In this document: piece by piece, positions 10,793 to 21,045 of the stretch
How the letters are laid out: every line of letters starts with the position of its first letter
Position numbering within the stretch: the first letter of the stretch is position 1
DNA from: Deinococcus aerophilus
GTDB lineage: Bacteria > Deinococcota > Deinococci > Deinococcales > Deinococcaceae
Direction of reading: 5' to 3'
Assembly: GCF_014647075.1 (NCBI RefSeq)
Contig: NZ_BMOM01000021.1
Span: 1 to 62,783 of the forward strand
Length of the DNA: 62,783 bases
Made by a program: the position numbers and the translations under genes
Notes under the pieces: model-generated
What the model was told of the DNA's origin: nothing
Databases searched by the model: none
What the model saw: the letters and a program-made list of their open reading frames with translations, nothing else

Positions 10793-11799
10793 TGGATTCC
10801 CTTGGGCGTCAGCCGCTGAATCAGCACGCGGGCCAGCAGGTTCACGCCCACGCTCACGAAGAACAGGATGAAGCCCAGCGTGACCACCGAGGAGCGGTGC
10901 AGCAATTCCTGGGCGTCGCCGAACTGGTTGGCGATCACCGAGGCCATGGTGCTCGCGTTGCCCCACAGGCTCTTGATCACGTCCTGGCTGTCTCCGATCA
11001 CCATCGCCACCGCCAGCGTCTCGCCCAGTGCACGGCCCAGTGCCAGGATGACTCCGCCCATGATCCCGGCGCGGGCATAGGGCAGGATGGCGCGCGAGAT
11101 CACTTCCCACTTGGTGGCGCCCAGCGCGTACATCGCCTCACGCTGGTCGGCGGGCACCAGACGGATCACGTCTCGGGCCACGCTGGCGGTGTAGGGCAGG
11201 ATCATCACGGTCAGGATGATGATGGCCAGGGCCAGTCCGCGCCCGGCGCCGGAGGACGGCACGAAAAAGCACTGCAGGGTTGTTTGGTCGTTGGCCCAGA
11301 TGCCCGCACATTTGGTATACAGCGCCAGCCGCTCGGGGTACTCGGGATTGAAGAAGGTTACCTGCCAGCGGGCGAGCACGGGCGCGATCACGAACAGTGC
11401 CCACAGCCCGTAGACCACACTGGGAATGGCCGCCAGCAGCTCGATCAGGTACCCCACCGGGTTCGCCAGCCAGCGAGGAGCGTACTCGGCCACGAACAGG
11501 GCGCTGGCGATCGCCAGAGGCACGCTAATGATCAGGGCCGCAAAACTGGTGATCAGGGTGCCCATGATCATTGCGGCGGCTCCAAACGTGCCATTGACCG
11601 GGTTCCAGGTGCGCTGCGTGAAGAACTCCAGGCCAATGCGGCTCAGCGCGGGCCAACTTTCCACACCCAGCAGGTACAGACTGACCACGAACACCAGCAC
11701 GATCACGCTGGCCAGCGCCAGGATCAGGTACCGGAACACGCGGTCGCTGCCGCTGGACAGCGAAGCGCGGGGGGGCAGGCGGCGGGCAGGTTCACTCAT
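10789..11799 (-). CDS. pstC: Phosphate ABC transporter permease PstC
   Basis: Partner permease of PstA, 336 residues, with six likely helices, a large loop between helices in the middle, and the contact motif [31 protein letters not shown] 11799 has a GGAG-containing ribosome binding site 8-9 bases upstream. It lies 186 bases downstream of pstS beyond a hairpin, which would let PstS be made in excess over the membrane subunits. Confidence 0.95.
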   Translation of the reverse strand: MSEPARRLPPRASLSSGSDRVFRYLILALASVIVLVFVVSLYLLGVESWPALSRIGLEFFTQRTWNPVNGTFGAAAMIMGTLITSFAALIISVPLAIASALFVAEYAPRWLANPVGYLIELLAAIPSVVYGLWALFVIAPVLARWQVTFFNPEYPERLALYTKCAGIWANDQTTLQCFFVPSSGAGRGLALAIIILTVMILPYTASVARDVIRLVPADQREAMYALGATKWEVISRAILPYARAGIMGGVILALGRALGETLAVAMVIGDSQDVIKSLWGNASTMASVIANQFGDAQELLHRSSVVTLGFILFFVSVGVNLLARVLIQRLTPKGIQ

Positions 11800-11921
11800 G
11801 GTTTCATCTCCCTGGCGGGCATATGCCTGACAGTTGAGCGTGGGGGCGTCAGGAGCATGTCAGGCCGCACGGTGGGCGTTCGGAACGCAGGGCCACACCT
11901 TCCCTGCACTGTTCCAGCGCA

Positions 11922-11953
11922 CAGAGAAACGGCCCCGGACATGTCCAGGGCCG
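11922..11953 (-). terminator. Attenuating terminator between pstS and pstC
   Basis: Twelve-base arms 11930-11941 and 11942-11953 pair almost perfectly (one G.U on the minus strand), followed by TTTCTCTG. The weak T-run suggests partial termination, giving more pstS than pstCAB message. Confidence 0.6.
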
Positions 11954-11985
11954 TCGCGGGGGCACTGCGCCTGCAGCTTCCCGGC

Positions 11986-13008
<1,023 letters not shown>

Positions 13009-13015
13009 GCCCTGA

Positions 13016-13068
13016 AGTCTGAGGGGCTTGTGTCAGGGCCGGGTCACTGAATCGTCAGCCGACGGTCA
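13016..13068 (-). promoter_or_regulatory. pstS promoter with PhoB-type 11-bp repeat array
   Basis: On the plus strand GTCA occurs at 13032, 13043, 13054 and 13065, exactly 11 bases apart four times. Direct repeats at 11-bp period are the hallmark of PhoB/OmpR-family sites. The repeat nearest the gene ends 10 bases before the -10-like CAGACT (13016-13021), the same geometry as at E. coli Pho promoters, where the box replaces the -35. Repeat and spacing are seen; the identity of the regulator is inferred. Confidence 0.7.
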
Positions 13069-13187
13069 GCCGGAGAGGGTGAGGTTCGCCGTCATGTGGC
13101 TTACGTCCGGGTCAGGTCAGCCTGGCCGCGCCCCGAACATCTGCACCGGAACTTCATGCGCCCTTAAGTATCTGGCAAGATGCGGGG

Positions 13188-14750
13188 GTGACCCAGCCCC
13201 CTACCGCTGTATCTGCCTCCCCGCCCGCGCTGGAGCTGCGGGGCATCACCAAGCGCTTTCCGGGCGTGGTCGCCAACGACGCGGTGGACCTGACGGTGGG
13301 TGCGGGCGAGGTATTGGCGCTGCTGGGCGAGAACGGCGCGGGCAAGAGCACGCTGATCTCCATTCTGTACGGCCTGTATCAGCCCGACGAGGGCGTGGTG
13401 GCCCTGAACGGCCGGGTTGTGCGCATCGGCAGTCCGGCCGAGGCGCGGCGGCTGGGCATCGGGCTGGTCCCGCAGCACCCGCTGCTCGTCTCGCGGCATT
13501 CGGTGGCCGAGAACCTCGCGCTGGGCGGCGGCAGCGGACTGTTTCCGGCCCGGGGCGTGGCGGGGCGGGTGCGCGGGCTGTCGGAAAAGTACGGCCTGGA
13601 GGTGGACCCCTCGGCGCGGGTGGCCGACCTGTCGCCCGGCGAGAAGCAGCGGGTGGAGATCATCCGCGCCCTGCTGGGCGGCGCGCGCGTGCTGATTCTC
13701 GACGAGCCGACCAGCGTCCTGACCCCCCAGGAGGCCGCGGGCCTGTTCCGCGTAATGCGCGAGCTGAAGGCCGACGGACGCAGCCTGATCTTCATCTCGC
13801 ACAAGCTCGATGAGGTGCTGGACGTGGCCGACCGCGTGACCGTGCTGCGCCGGGGCAAGGTGGTGGGAGGCGTGCCCACGGCAGGCGCCACCCGCGAGAG
13901 CCTGGCCGAACTGATGGTGGGCCGCGGCGTGGACTTTACCCGCAAACGCGGTGCGCCCCCGGCCACCGACGACGTCCTGCTGAGCGTGCAACACCTGACG
14001 GCCAGCGGCGCACGCGGCCTGCCCGCCCTGCGCGGCGTGACCTTCACGCTGGGGCGCGGCGAGGTGCTGGGCGTCGCGGGCATCGCGGGCAACGGCCAGA
14101 GCGAACTGGTGGAGGTGCTTGCAGGCCTGCACCCGGCCAGGGGCGAGGTCTCGCTGGACGGCCAGCCCTTGGTCGGCGGCGCAGCGCAGCGGTTCGGAAA
14201 CGGTGTGGCCCACATTCCCGAGGACCGTATTCACAGCGGCACCGTTCCCAGCATGACGGTGGCCGACAACCTGGCCCTGCGCAGCTACGACCAGCCGCCG
14301 CTGGCCCGCGGTCTGGCCCGTGATCTGGGGGCGGTGGACGACCGCGCCCGCCGGGACGTGGAGCAGTACAGCGTCGCCACCCCGGGCATCCACACCCCGA
14401 GCCGCCTGCTCAGCGGCGGCAACATCCAGAAACTGATTCTGGCCCGCGAGCTGCACGGCAATCCCAGACTGATCCTGGCGGTTCATCCCACCTACGGGCT
14501 GGACATCGGCGCGACCGATCAGGTTCACCGCGTGCTGCTGGAACGCACGGCACAGGGCGCGGGAGTGCTGCTCGTCAGCGAGGACCTCGACGAGTTGCTG
14601 AGCCTCTCGGACCGCATCGGCGTGATGGTGGGCGGCGAGCTGCGCGGTCCCTTTCCCGTGCAGGAGGTCACGCGCGAGTCGCTGGGCCTGCTGATGGGCG
14701 GCGCGCATCCGCACAGTCTTCCGGGCGCAGAGCAGGGGGTGGGCGCATGA
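13188..14750 (+). CDS. Nucleoside-type ABC transporter ATPase (duplicated)
   Basis: ATPase with two fused cassettes, 520 residues, of the group that works with BMP-family binding proteins (YufO/NupA, RbsA-like). The first half has Walker A GENGAGKST, signature LSPGEKQRVEI and Walker B LILDEPTSVL. The second has a degenerate Walker A (GIAGNGQSE) and LSGGNIQKLILAREL, as usual in this group. The GTG 13188 start lies 6 bases after CAAGAT (13176-13181), fitting leaderless initiation. It overlaps the next permease by 4 bases. It is divergent from pstS and shares a 179-bp intergenic region. Confidence 0.9.
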   Translation: MTQPPTAVSASPPALELRGITKRFPGVVANDAVDLTVGAGEVLALLGENGAGKSTLISILYGLYQPDEGVVALNGRVVRIGSPAEARRLGIGLVPQHPLLVSRHSVAENLALGGGSGLFPARGVAGRVRGLSEKYGLEVDPSARVADLSPGEKQRVEIIRALLGGARVLILDEPTSVLTPQEAAGLFRVMRELKADGRSLIFISHKLDEVLDVADRVTVLRRGKVVGGVPTAGATRESLAELMVGRGVDFTRKRGAPPATDDVLLSVQHLTASGARGLPALRGVTFTLGRGEVLGVAGIAGNGQSELVEVLAGLHPARGEVSLDGQPLVGGAAQRFGNGVAHIPEDRIHSGTVPSMTVADNLALRSYDQPPLARGLARDLGAVDDRARRDVEQYSVATPGIHTPSRLLSGGNIQKLILARELHGNPRLILAVHPTYGLDIGATDQVHRVLLERTAQGAGVLLVSEDLDELLSLSDRIGVMVGGELRGPFPVQEVTRESLGLLMGGAHPHSLPGAEQGVGA

Positions 14751-15805
14751 GGTTTGTTCCGCTGACCGCCCCCTCTGCGGCGCGGGCCGGACTGGTCACG
14801 CTGGCCTCGGTCGCCGTGGCCCTGCTGCTGTGTGCACTGATCTTCGTGTTCTACGGCGTTTCTCCGGCCGAGGTCTACACCACCATGTTGAGCGGCACCC
14901 TGGGCGATTCCACCGGACTGGCGGAGGTCGGACGGCGCACCATTCCGCTGCTGCTCATCGGCGCGGGGCTGGCGATTGCCTTCCGGGCACAGTTCTTCAA
15001 CATCGGCGGCGAGGGACAGCTGCTGCTCGGCGCGGTCTTCGCGGCGGGAACGGCGCTGTTCGTTCCGATGCCCGCCCCGGTGCTGCTGCCCGCCGTGTTC
15101 GTCATGGGCGCGGTGGGCGGTGGGCTGTGGGCCCTGATTGCGGCGGGGCTGCGCCGCTGGAATGTCAACGAGATCCTGTCCACCCTGATGCTCAATTACA
15201 TCGCCGTGGCGCTGGTAACCTACCTGATCGCCGGCCCGTGGAAGGGCAAGGACGTGCGCGGATACATCTACACCGATTCCTTTCCGGACGCGGCCAGCCT
15301 GCCGGTGGTGGCGGGCACACAGGTCCACTGGCCCACGCTGCTGCTGGGCGTCGGGGTGGCGCTGGGCCTGCAGTGGCTGCTCAGCCGCTCCACCTTCGGC
15401 TACGCGCTGCGCGTGGTGGGCGAGAACCCCGGCGCGGCGCGCTACGCGGGCCTCAGCTCGGCGCGGGTGATGACCGTGGTGGCCCTGATCACCGGGGGCG
15501 CGGCGGGTCTGGCCGGAGCGGGCGAGGTCGCCGGGATTCACCACCGCCTGCTCGAGGCCGGACAGATCAGCCTGGGCTATGGGTTCACGGCCGTGATCGT
15601 GGCGTGGCTGGCCCGCGGCAATCCGGCCCTGTGCCTGATCACCGCACCCGTCATGGGCATCATTCTGGCCGGGGGCGATCTGCTCAAGATCGACCTGAAC
15701 ATGCCCTTCCGGGTGGTGGACGTCTTTTCCGGCGTGATTTTGCTGTGCCTGATTGCCTCGGAGGTGTTCGTGCGCAACCGGGTGGTGTGGAGCACCCGGG
15801 AATGA
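14747..15805 (+). CDS. Nucleoside-type ABC transporter permease 1
   Basis: BPD_transp_2-family permease (YufP/NupB-like), 352 residues, about eight to nine hydrophobic segments. Family motifs include FRAQFFNIGGEGQLLLGAVFAAG, WNVNEILSTLMLNYIA and ALRVVGENPGAARYAGLSSARV. ATGA overlap with the ATPase stop shows tight coupling. The 120-bp gap to the next permease contains no clear promoter. Confidence 0.9.
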   Translation: MRFVPLTAPSAARAGLVTLASVAVALLLCALIFVFYGVSPAEVYTTMLSGTLGDSTGLAEVGRRTIPLLLIGAGLAIAFRAQFFNIGGEGQLLLGAVFAAGTALFVPMPAPVLLPAVFVMGAVGGGLWALIAAGLRRWNVNEILSTLMLNYIAVALVTYLIAGPWKGKDVRGYIYTDSFPDAASLPVVAGTQVHWPTLLLGVGVALGLQWLLSRSTFGYALRVVGENPGAARYAGLSSARVMTVVALITGGAAGLAGAGEVAGIHHRLLEAGQISLGYGFTAVIVAWLARGNPALCLITAPVMGIILAGGDLLKIDLNMPFRVVDVFSGVILLCLIASEVFVRNRVVWSTRE

Positions 15806-15925
15806 GGACCCATCCAGAAGCGGCGCAGGCACGTCCCCCGTGCTCCCTCGTCCCAGGCTTTTCCGTGTTTTTTACCCCCGCCGTGTTTCTTAGCCCCACT
15901 CCCCCAGCCCAGCCGGAGACTTCCC

Positions 15926-16819
15926 ATGGATAACATCGTCGTCGAAGCCCTGATCCGCGCCCTGGCGGTGGGCACGCCACTGCTGCTCGCCTGCCTGGGC
16001 GCGATCATCAACGAACGCGCGGGTGTCGTGAATCTGGGGGTAGAGGGCATGATGGCCGTCGGAGCCCTGGCCGCCTTCGCGGTGGCCTCGGCCGGCCCAG
16101 ACGCAAACCTGTGGATGGCGGTGGGGGCAGCCATGCTCGCCGGGGCAGCGCTCGCCGCCCTGCACGCGGTCGCCACGGTAACGCTGCGGGCCAACCAGTT
16201 CGTCAGCGGGCTGGCGCTGGCGCTGATCGGCACGGGGGCGGCGGGTCTGCTGGGCAAGAAGTACGAGGGGTTGCCGCTGTTCAACAAGGTGGCCGATTGG
16301 AACTGGGGAGGCTTTGTCATCAGCCCGTTCACGGTGGCGGCCCTGCTGCTCGCGGTCGCGCTGGCCTTTTACCTGAACGCCACCCGGCCCGGCCTGACGC
16401 TGCGCTCGGTGGGCGAGAACCCGGCGGCGGCCGACGTACTGGGCGTACATGTGGGCGCGGTGCGGGTGCTGGCCGTGCTCGCCGGCGGAGCGCTGTCGGG
16501 GGTCGCGGGGGCTTTTCTGGCGCTGTCGTACCGGGCGTCGTGGGCGGACAACATGACCGCGGGCCTGGGCTGGATTGCCGTGGCGCTGGTGATCTTCGTG
16601 GGCTGGCGTCCGCTGCGGGCCGTGCTGGGCTCGCTGTTCTTCGGCTTTCTGTACTACCTGCAGTTCCGGCTGCAGGGCAACAGCCCCGTTCCGCCCGAGG
16701 TCTTCAGCGCCATGCCCTTCGTGCTGGTGCTGGTCGTGCTCGCGCTGGCGGGCCTGCGGGGGCAGCAGGGCAACGCGCCCGCCGCGCTGGGCCGGCCGTA
16801 TGTGCGGGGGGAACGGTAA
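15926..16819 (+). CDS. Nucleoside-type ABC transporter permease 2
   Basis: Second permease of the BMP/nucleoside importer (YufQ/NupC-like), 297 residues. It shows GAIINERAGVVNLGVEGMMAVGALAAF and LRSVGENPAAADVLGVHVGAVRVLAV, close parallels of permease 1. GGAG at 15915-15918 sits 7 bases before ATG 15926. It ends the membrane part of the transporter; the probable binding protein lies beyond msrPQ at 18968. Confidence 0.9.
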   Translation: MDNIVVEALIRALAVGTPLLLACLGAIINERAGVVNLGVEGMMAVGALAAFAVASAGPDANLWMAVGAAMLAGAALAALHAVATVTLRANQFVSGLALALIGTGAAGLLGKKYEGLPLFNKVADWNWGGFVISPFTVAALLLAVALAFYLNATRPGLTLRSVGENPAAADVLGVHVGAVRVLAVLAGGALSGVAGAFLALSYRASWADNMTAGLGWIAVALVIFVGWRPLRAVLGSLFFGFLYYLQFRLQGNSPVPPEVFSAMPFVLVLVVLALAGLRGQQGNAPAALGRPYVRGER

Positions 16820-16848
16820 GCGCCAGGCTCCTGACGGCACACCCGTAA

Positions 16849-16884
16849 CTGCAGGGCAAGTCCATCCGGCGACTTGCCCTGCAG
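16849..16884. terminator. Bidirectional hairpin between convergent operons
   Basis: Perfect 14-bp arms CTGCAGGGCAAGTC (16849-16862) and GACTTGCCCTGCAG (16871-16884) with an 8-base loop, between the permease and msrQ ends. There is no T-run, but its placement suits a two-way terminator. Confidence 0.65.
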
Positions 16885-16912
16885 CGGTATGTCTGATCCC
16901 AGGGGGGCTGAA

Positions 16913-17593
16913 TCAGGCCGGGCCGGGTCTGCCGCGTCCCCGCCGACCAACCGGCCCGCGCTTCAAAAACCGGACCAGGAACAGCGCCGCAATGATTCCA
17001 GCGTAGATCAGCGGCGGCACATGGTCCTTCTTGACGCCCCAGTAGTAATGCAGCGCCCCCAGGCTGGCGGCCAGATACACCAGTTGATGCAGCCGGGTCC
17101 AGCGGGCAAAGCCCAGACGTTTCACCGAGTTCCGGCCGCTCGTCAGGGCCAGGGGCACCAGCAGCAACAGTGCCGTGAACCCCGCCGTGACGAAGGGCCG
17201 CTCCAGCACGTCCTCGGTCATCGCACCCAGGCTGAAGCCGTGGTCGAGCAGGTAGATCAGGAAATGCAGCGCGCCGTAGCCAAAGGCCAGCAGGCCCAGC
17301 GCCTTGCGGATACGGGCGGGCCAGGTCCAACCGGTGAGCAGCCGCAGCGGGGTACATGCCAGCGACAGCACGAGCAGCGTCAGGGTCAGCAGCCCGGTCT
17401 GCAGGGTCGCCCGCTGAATGGGGTTCGCGCCCAATGCGCCCGTGTAGGCGTCCCAGATCAGCACCGCTGCCGGCAGCAGACCGCCCACTGTGACCGCAGG
17501 AACCAGCCACCCCAGCGGGGCGGCCCGGCGGCGCGGCGCGGCTGCACCATTCCGGCCGGGCCGAGATGGCGTACCCGCGTTCCCGGCGCTCAT
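16913..17593 (-). CDS. msrQ: MsrQ, heme-binding membrane subunit of MsrPQ
   Basis: Membrane cytochrome (YedZ family, ferric-reductase-like fold) that feeds quinone-pool electrons to MsrP. It has 226 residues and about six helices, with heme-ligand histidines in FGYGALHFLIYL, RWTRLHQLVYLAASLGALHYYW. The start ATG 17593 lies 2 bases after the msrP stop; the longer open frame overlaps msrP and is not plausible. The N-terminus to about residue 25 is Arg-rich and non-conserved. Confidence 0.9.
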   Translation of the reverse strand: MSAGNAGTPSRPGRNGAAAPRRRAAPLGWLVPAVTVGGLLPAAVLIWDAYTGALGANPIQRATLQTGLLTLTLLVLSLACTPLRLLTGWTWPARIRKALGLLAFGYGALHFLIYLLDHGFSLGAMTEDVLERPFVTAGFTALLLLVPLALTSGRNSVKRLGFARWTRLHQLVYLAASLGALHYYWGVKKDHVPPLIYAGIIAALFLVRFLKRGPVGRRGRGRPGPA

Positions 17594-17595
17594 GT

Positions 17596-18585
17596 TTAGA
17601 AGAACTTCCGCAGGTCCATGCCCGCATACAGTCCGGCCACCTGATCGGCGTAACCGTTGAAGGGCAGGGTCTTGCGGCGGCCCAGCTCGCCGATGCGGCG
17701 CTCGGTGGCCTGACTCCAGCGCGGGTGCGGCACGGCCGGGTTCACATTGGCATAAAAGCCGTATTCTCCCGGCGCAGCCAGGGCCCAGGTGGTCTGGGGC
17801 TGCTTCTCGGTCAGGGTGATCTTCACGATGCTCTTGATGCTCTTGAAGCCGTACTTCCACGGCACCACCAGGCGCAGCGGAGCCCCGCTCTGGCCCGGCA
17901 ACACCTTGCCGTGCAGGCCCACTGCCATAAAAGCGAGCGGGTGCAGCGCTTCATCCAGCCGCAGGCCCTCCACATACGGCCAGTCCAGCACGTTGCTCCG
18001 CTGGCCGGGAAACTGTTTGGTGTCCAGCAGGGCCGTGAACTGCACGTACTTGGCCTTGCCTGTCGGCTCCAGGCGGCGGATCAGACCGGCAAGCGGGAAG
18101 CCCAGCCACGGCATCACCATGCTCCAGCCCTCCACGCAGCGCATGCGGTAAATGCGGTCTTCCAGGGGAAACCACGATTGCAGCGTGTCTATGTCCACGG
18201 TCTGCGGTTTTTTCACCTCGCCGTCAATCCGGACCGTCCACGGGCGGGGCTTCAGGCTGCCGGCCAGCCGCGCGGGGTCGCTCTTGTCGGTGCCGAACTC
18301 ATAGAAGTTGTTGTAGGTGGTGGCCTGCTGATAGGAGGTCACCGCTTCCTGGGTATCGTACGGCCCCAGCGGGCGGGCCGGGCGGACGAAGTCGGTGCCC
18401 TGGGCCTCGGCGCTGCCCGCCCCAGGACGGCGGGTCAGGACCTCCAGGCCGCCGCCCAGCGCGGCCACCGTGCCGGTGAACAACGCGGCGGTTCTCAGAA
18501 ACTCGCGGCGGGGATTCAGGTTGCTGCCCGGTGTCAGGATCCGGCGTTCGGCAACGGGGTCTTTCTTGTCCGGTGGGGTGCTCAT
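17596..18585 (-). CDS. msrP: MsrP, periplasmic molybdoprotein methionine sulfoxide reductase
   Basis: Molybdopterin enzyme (YedY) that repairs oxidised methionine in exported proteins. It is 329 residues with a Tat signal ([20 protein letters not shown], residues about 24-43) for folded export. The Moco-ligand Cys is in [16 protein letters not shown], and further family motifs are [13 protein letters not shown] and [21 protein letters not shown] lies upstream of ATG 18585. It heads a two-gene operon with msrQ. Oxidative-damage repair of the envelope fits a desiccation-resistant organism. Confidence 0.93.
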   Translation of the reverse strand: MSTPPDKKDPVAERRILTPGSNLNPRREFLRTAALFTGTVAALGGGLEVLTRRPGAGSAEAQGTDFVRPARPLGPYDTQEAVTSYQQATTYNNFYEFGTDKSDPARLAGSLKPRPWTVRIDGEVKKPQTVDIDTLQSWFPLEDRIYRMRCVEGWSMVMPWLGFPLAGLIRRLEPTGKAKYVQFTALLDTKQFPGQRSNVLDWPYVEGLRLDEALHPLAFMAVGLHGKVLPGQSGAPLRLVVPWKYGFKSIKSIVKITLTEKQPQTTWALAAPGEYGFYANVNPAVPHPRWSQATERRIGELGRRKTLPFNGYADQVAGLYAGMDLRKFF

Positions 18586-18900
18586 GGGTGAACCTCCTGT
18601 GAAGCGGGGACCTCTGCTCAGCTATGTGCAGCTATATGCAGTCTGGACCCGAACGGTTCATTTCACCGTCAGCAGGCTCGCACACTGCCGCGCCCTCATT
18701 GAAGACCCAGCGTTCCGGCAGCGCCCGGTGCGCTACAGGAGGATGGTGTTGCTCTCCCACGCCCTCCTCGCCTGGGGTACCGAAAAATCCGCTGGCCTGC
18801 CCCTCCAACCTGTGTTCTGCCGCATTCTTGCTCCCCAACGTGCGGGCATGACGCAGTCCACAGATCAGCCTGCATAGTCAGCCCCGACCACCCCTCATTC
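18586..18900. other. Intergenic region upstream of msrP, no gene seen
   Basis: This stretch between msrP and the BMP gene contains no convincing coding frame. On the plus strand 18619-18638 is a tandem pair of 10-mers, CAGCTATGTG and CAGCTATATG, about 35-50 bases upstream of msrP, which may be a regulator site. The rest shows no recognisable structure. Confidence 0.5.
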
Positions 18901-18924
18901 GTGCCTGAAAACTTAAGGCACAAT
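18901..18924 (+). promoter_or_regulatory. Palindromic operator overlapping the BMP gene promoter
   Basis: GTGCCT (18901-18906) and AGGCAC (18916-18921) form an inverted repeat with a 9-base AT-rich centre. The right arm overlaps CACAAT (18919-18924), a plausible -10, so a bound protein would block transcription. The regulator is unknown. Confidence 0.5.
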
Positions 18925-18967
18925 GAAGAAGTTCGTCGGCCCATTGCTCCAACCGGAGGATTCATCC

Positions 18968-20137
18968 ATGAAAAAAACCCTGCTGACCGTACTTCCCCTC
19001 TCGCTGGCCCTGCTCAGCTTCGCTGGCCCCAGCGCACATGCCCAGAAAAGCGACAAGCTCAAGGCCTGCTTCATCTACGTGGGTCCGGTGGGCGACATCG
19101 GCTGGAGCTACGCGCACAACGAGGCCCGCCTGAAAACCGAGAAGGCGCTGCCGTGGCTGGAAACCAAGTACGTGGAGAGCGTCCCCGAAGGGCAGGCCAC
19201 GCCCGTCATTGACCGGCTGGTCAAGAACGACAAATGCCAGGTGATCTTCGCCACCTCCTTCGGCTTCATGGACCAGACGCTGGAAGCGGCCAAGAAATAC
19301 CCCGACGTGATGTTCATGCACGCCAGCGGGTTTAAACGCGCCCCGAACATGGGCACCTATATGGCGGACTTCTACCAGGTCTACTACCTCAACGGCATGA
19401 TGGCCGCCGCCGTCAGCAAATCCGACAAACTGGGCTATGTGGCCGCCTTCCCGGTGCCCGAACTCAAGCGGCACATCAGCGCCTTTGCCCTGGGCGCCCG
19501 CGCCGTGAACCCCAAGGCCACCGTGGGCGTCAAGTGGATCAACGCGTGGTTTGACCCCAACAAGGCCCGCGAGGCCGCCGAGGCCCTGATCAGCGAGGGA
19601 GCCGGCGCACTGGCCTTTACCGAGGACACCGCCACCGTGGTGCAGACGGCCGCCGCGCGCAAGATTCCGTCGTTCGCGCACTACTCACCCATGTACAAGT
19701 TCGCCCCCGACTACGCCGTCAGCGGACAGCTGGTCCACTGGGAAAAGATCTACATCGATTTCCTGACCAAGGTTCACAACGGCACTTACACGGCCAAGAA
19801 CCTGAACAAGGTGGATTACTGGAACCTGCTGCGCGGCGGCAGCGTGGAACTCGGCGCGCAGGACGGCATGGCCATCAACCCCAAGTGGGTGCCGCAGCTC
19901 AAGGCCGCCAAGATGACGGTGGGCGACAAGCAGGTCAGCGTCTATGACCGCGTGATGGCGCTCAAGACCGAGATGGAAAAGGGCGGCAAATTTGATCCCT
20001 TCACCGGTCCCATCAAGGACCGCAACGGCATCCTGCGCGTGCCCGCCGGCAAGGTCATGAGCGTGGCCGACCTGAACAACATGTCCTGGGTGGCCCCCGG
20101 CGTGACCGGACAGGTGGCCGACGAGCCCAAGAAGTAA
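18968..20137 (+). CDS. BMP-family ABC transporter substrate-binding protein
   Basis: Extracytoplasmic receptor of the PnrA/BMP group, which binds purine nucleosides or related ligands; 389 residues. The signal peptide MKKTLLTVLPLSLALLSFAGPSAHA carries no lipobox. BMP motifs include GPVGDIGWSYAHNEA, TSFGFMD, FMHASGF, YLNGMMAAAVSKSDKLGYVAA and INAWFDPNKAREAAEALI. An ATG at 18923 is in frame, but ATG 18968 begins the signal peptide and has GGAGGA at 18955-18960. It is the likely receptor for the 13188-16819 transporter although separated by msrPQ. Confidence 0.9.
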   Translation: MKKTLLTVLPLSLALLSFAGPSAHAQKSDKLKACFIYVGPVGDIGWSYAHNEARLKTEKALPWLETKYVESVPEGQATPVIDRLVKNDKCQVIFATSFGFMDQTLEAAKKYPDVMFMHASGFKRAPNMGTYMADFYQVYYLNGMMAAAVSKSDKLGYVAAFPVPELKRHISAFALGARAVNPKATVGVKWINAWFDPNKAREAAEALISEGAGALAFTEDTATVVQTAAARKIPSFAHYSPMYKFAPDYAVSGQLVHWEKIYIDFLTKVHNGTYTAKNLNKVDYWNLLRGGSVELGAQDGMAINPKWVPQLKAAKMTVGDKQVSVYDRVMALKTEMEKGGKFDPFTGPIKDRNGILRVPAGKVMSVADLNNMSWVAPGVTGQVADEPKK

Positions 20138-20156
20138 ACGGCTCCGGATAAACCCT

Positions 20157-20201
20157 GGCGCGGTCCCCGGCAAGTCATTGCCGGTGGACCGCGCCCCTTT
20201 T
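20157..20201 (+). terminator. Terminator after BMP gene
   Basis: Long stem: GGCGCGGTCC plus CCGGCAA (20157-20173) against TTGCCGG and GGACCGCGCC (20178-20195) with one bulged T, then CCTTTT. Confidence 0.8.
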
Positions 20202-20218
20202 GCACCCGCCTGTGTCCT

Positions 20219-20860
20219 CTACCCTTCCCGTTCTGCCCGGCGGCGCACCTGATCCGGGGAGAGGGGGCCGCCGTGACCGGGCAGAATGGTGTGCAGGTCC
20301 ATCGTGACCATGCCCCTGAGGGTCTGTAGCGCCTGCGCGTGGTCCGCGTTGTAGGCGGCGCGGGGCAGGTGGGCTCCGTCTGCCGAGGCGACCACCGCGT
20401 CGGCGGCCACCAGCACGCCGCCGCGCAGCACGCCGATCTGACCGGGAGTGTGACCGGGCAGGTGAACCACCGTCCAACCCAGCACCTCCTCGCCGGGCTG
20501 AACGGACTGGACGGCGCGGGCCGGCACCTTGGGATGAACCCGGGACACCAGCCGGCCCAGGTCGGGGCGGCCAGCCGGATACGGCAGCTCGTGTACCCGA
20601 CCGGTCAGCTGCGGATGTTCCAGCGGGTGTGCCAAAAGCGGTACGCCGCGCCGCGCCGCCAGCCACGCGCCGCCCGCATGATCCACATGGGCGTGGGTGA
20701 GCAGCAAGGCGTCGGGCTCGAAGTCCCTCAGAAGGCGGGCCAGCCTCGGCGCGTAGGGCAGCGCCCCGGCATCCACCATCAACCGGCCCGCTGGGCTGCT
20801 CAGCAGGTAGACATTGGCGTACAGGGAATGCACGGCGACCGGGGGCACAGGAACCTTCAC
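20219..20860 (-). CDS. Metallo-beta-lactamase fold hydrolase
   Basis: Soluble hydrolase with a dinuclear zinc site: THAHVDHAGG holds the HxHxDH motif, VVHLPGHTPGQIGV the next His, VAADAV the bridging Asp and LPGHGG the last His. The family includes glyoxalase II and quorum-lactonase relatives; the substrate cannot be assigned. The open frame extends to 21079, but the conserved fold begins near VPPVAVHSLYANVYLL. GTG 20860 is chosen because CATCAT lies 7 bases upstream as in other leaderless starts here, giving 213 residues. An upstream GGAGGGC-ATG pair is out of frame. Confidence 0.78.
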   Translation of the reverse strand: MKVPVPPVAVHSLYANVYLLSSPAGRLMVDAGALPYAPRLARLLRDFEPDALLLTHAHVDHAGGAWLAARRGVPLLAHPLEHPQLTGRVHELPYPAGRPDLGRLVSRVHPKVPARAVQSVQPGEEVLGWTVVHLPGHTPGQIGVLRGGVLVAADAVVASADGAHLPRAAYNADHAQALQTLRGMVTMDLHTILPGHGGPLSPDQVRRRAEREG

Positions 20861-21045
20861 GCGCCCGATGATGTCATGCCCTCCTTCCAGCGGATAAGCT
20901 GTGGGCCTCGCCACACTGAGTCCTGCCCTTGCCCCGCCCACGGCAAGGCCGCTGCTCTTCATAGACGACCGACGCGCCTCCACCTTCGCCATCTCACGCC
21001 GTCTCAATTTCTCGCTTTTCATCCCAAGCGGTATCTGGAGTTTCC

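Noticed and set aside
13164..14714. 516-codon minus-strand frame opposite the nucleoside ATPase
   Set aside because: The plus strand has complete Walker and signature motifs; the minus frame has none.
20866..20880. GGAGGGC-ATG at the MBL-fold gene as its start
   Set aside because: That ATG is out of frame with the conserved protein and reaches a stop after six codons.
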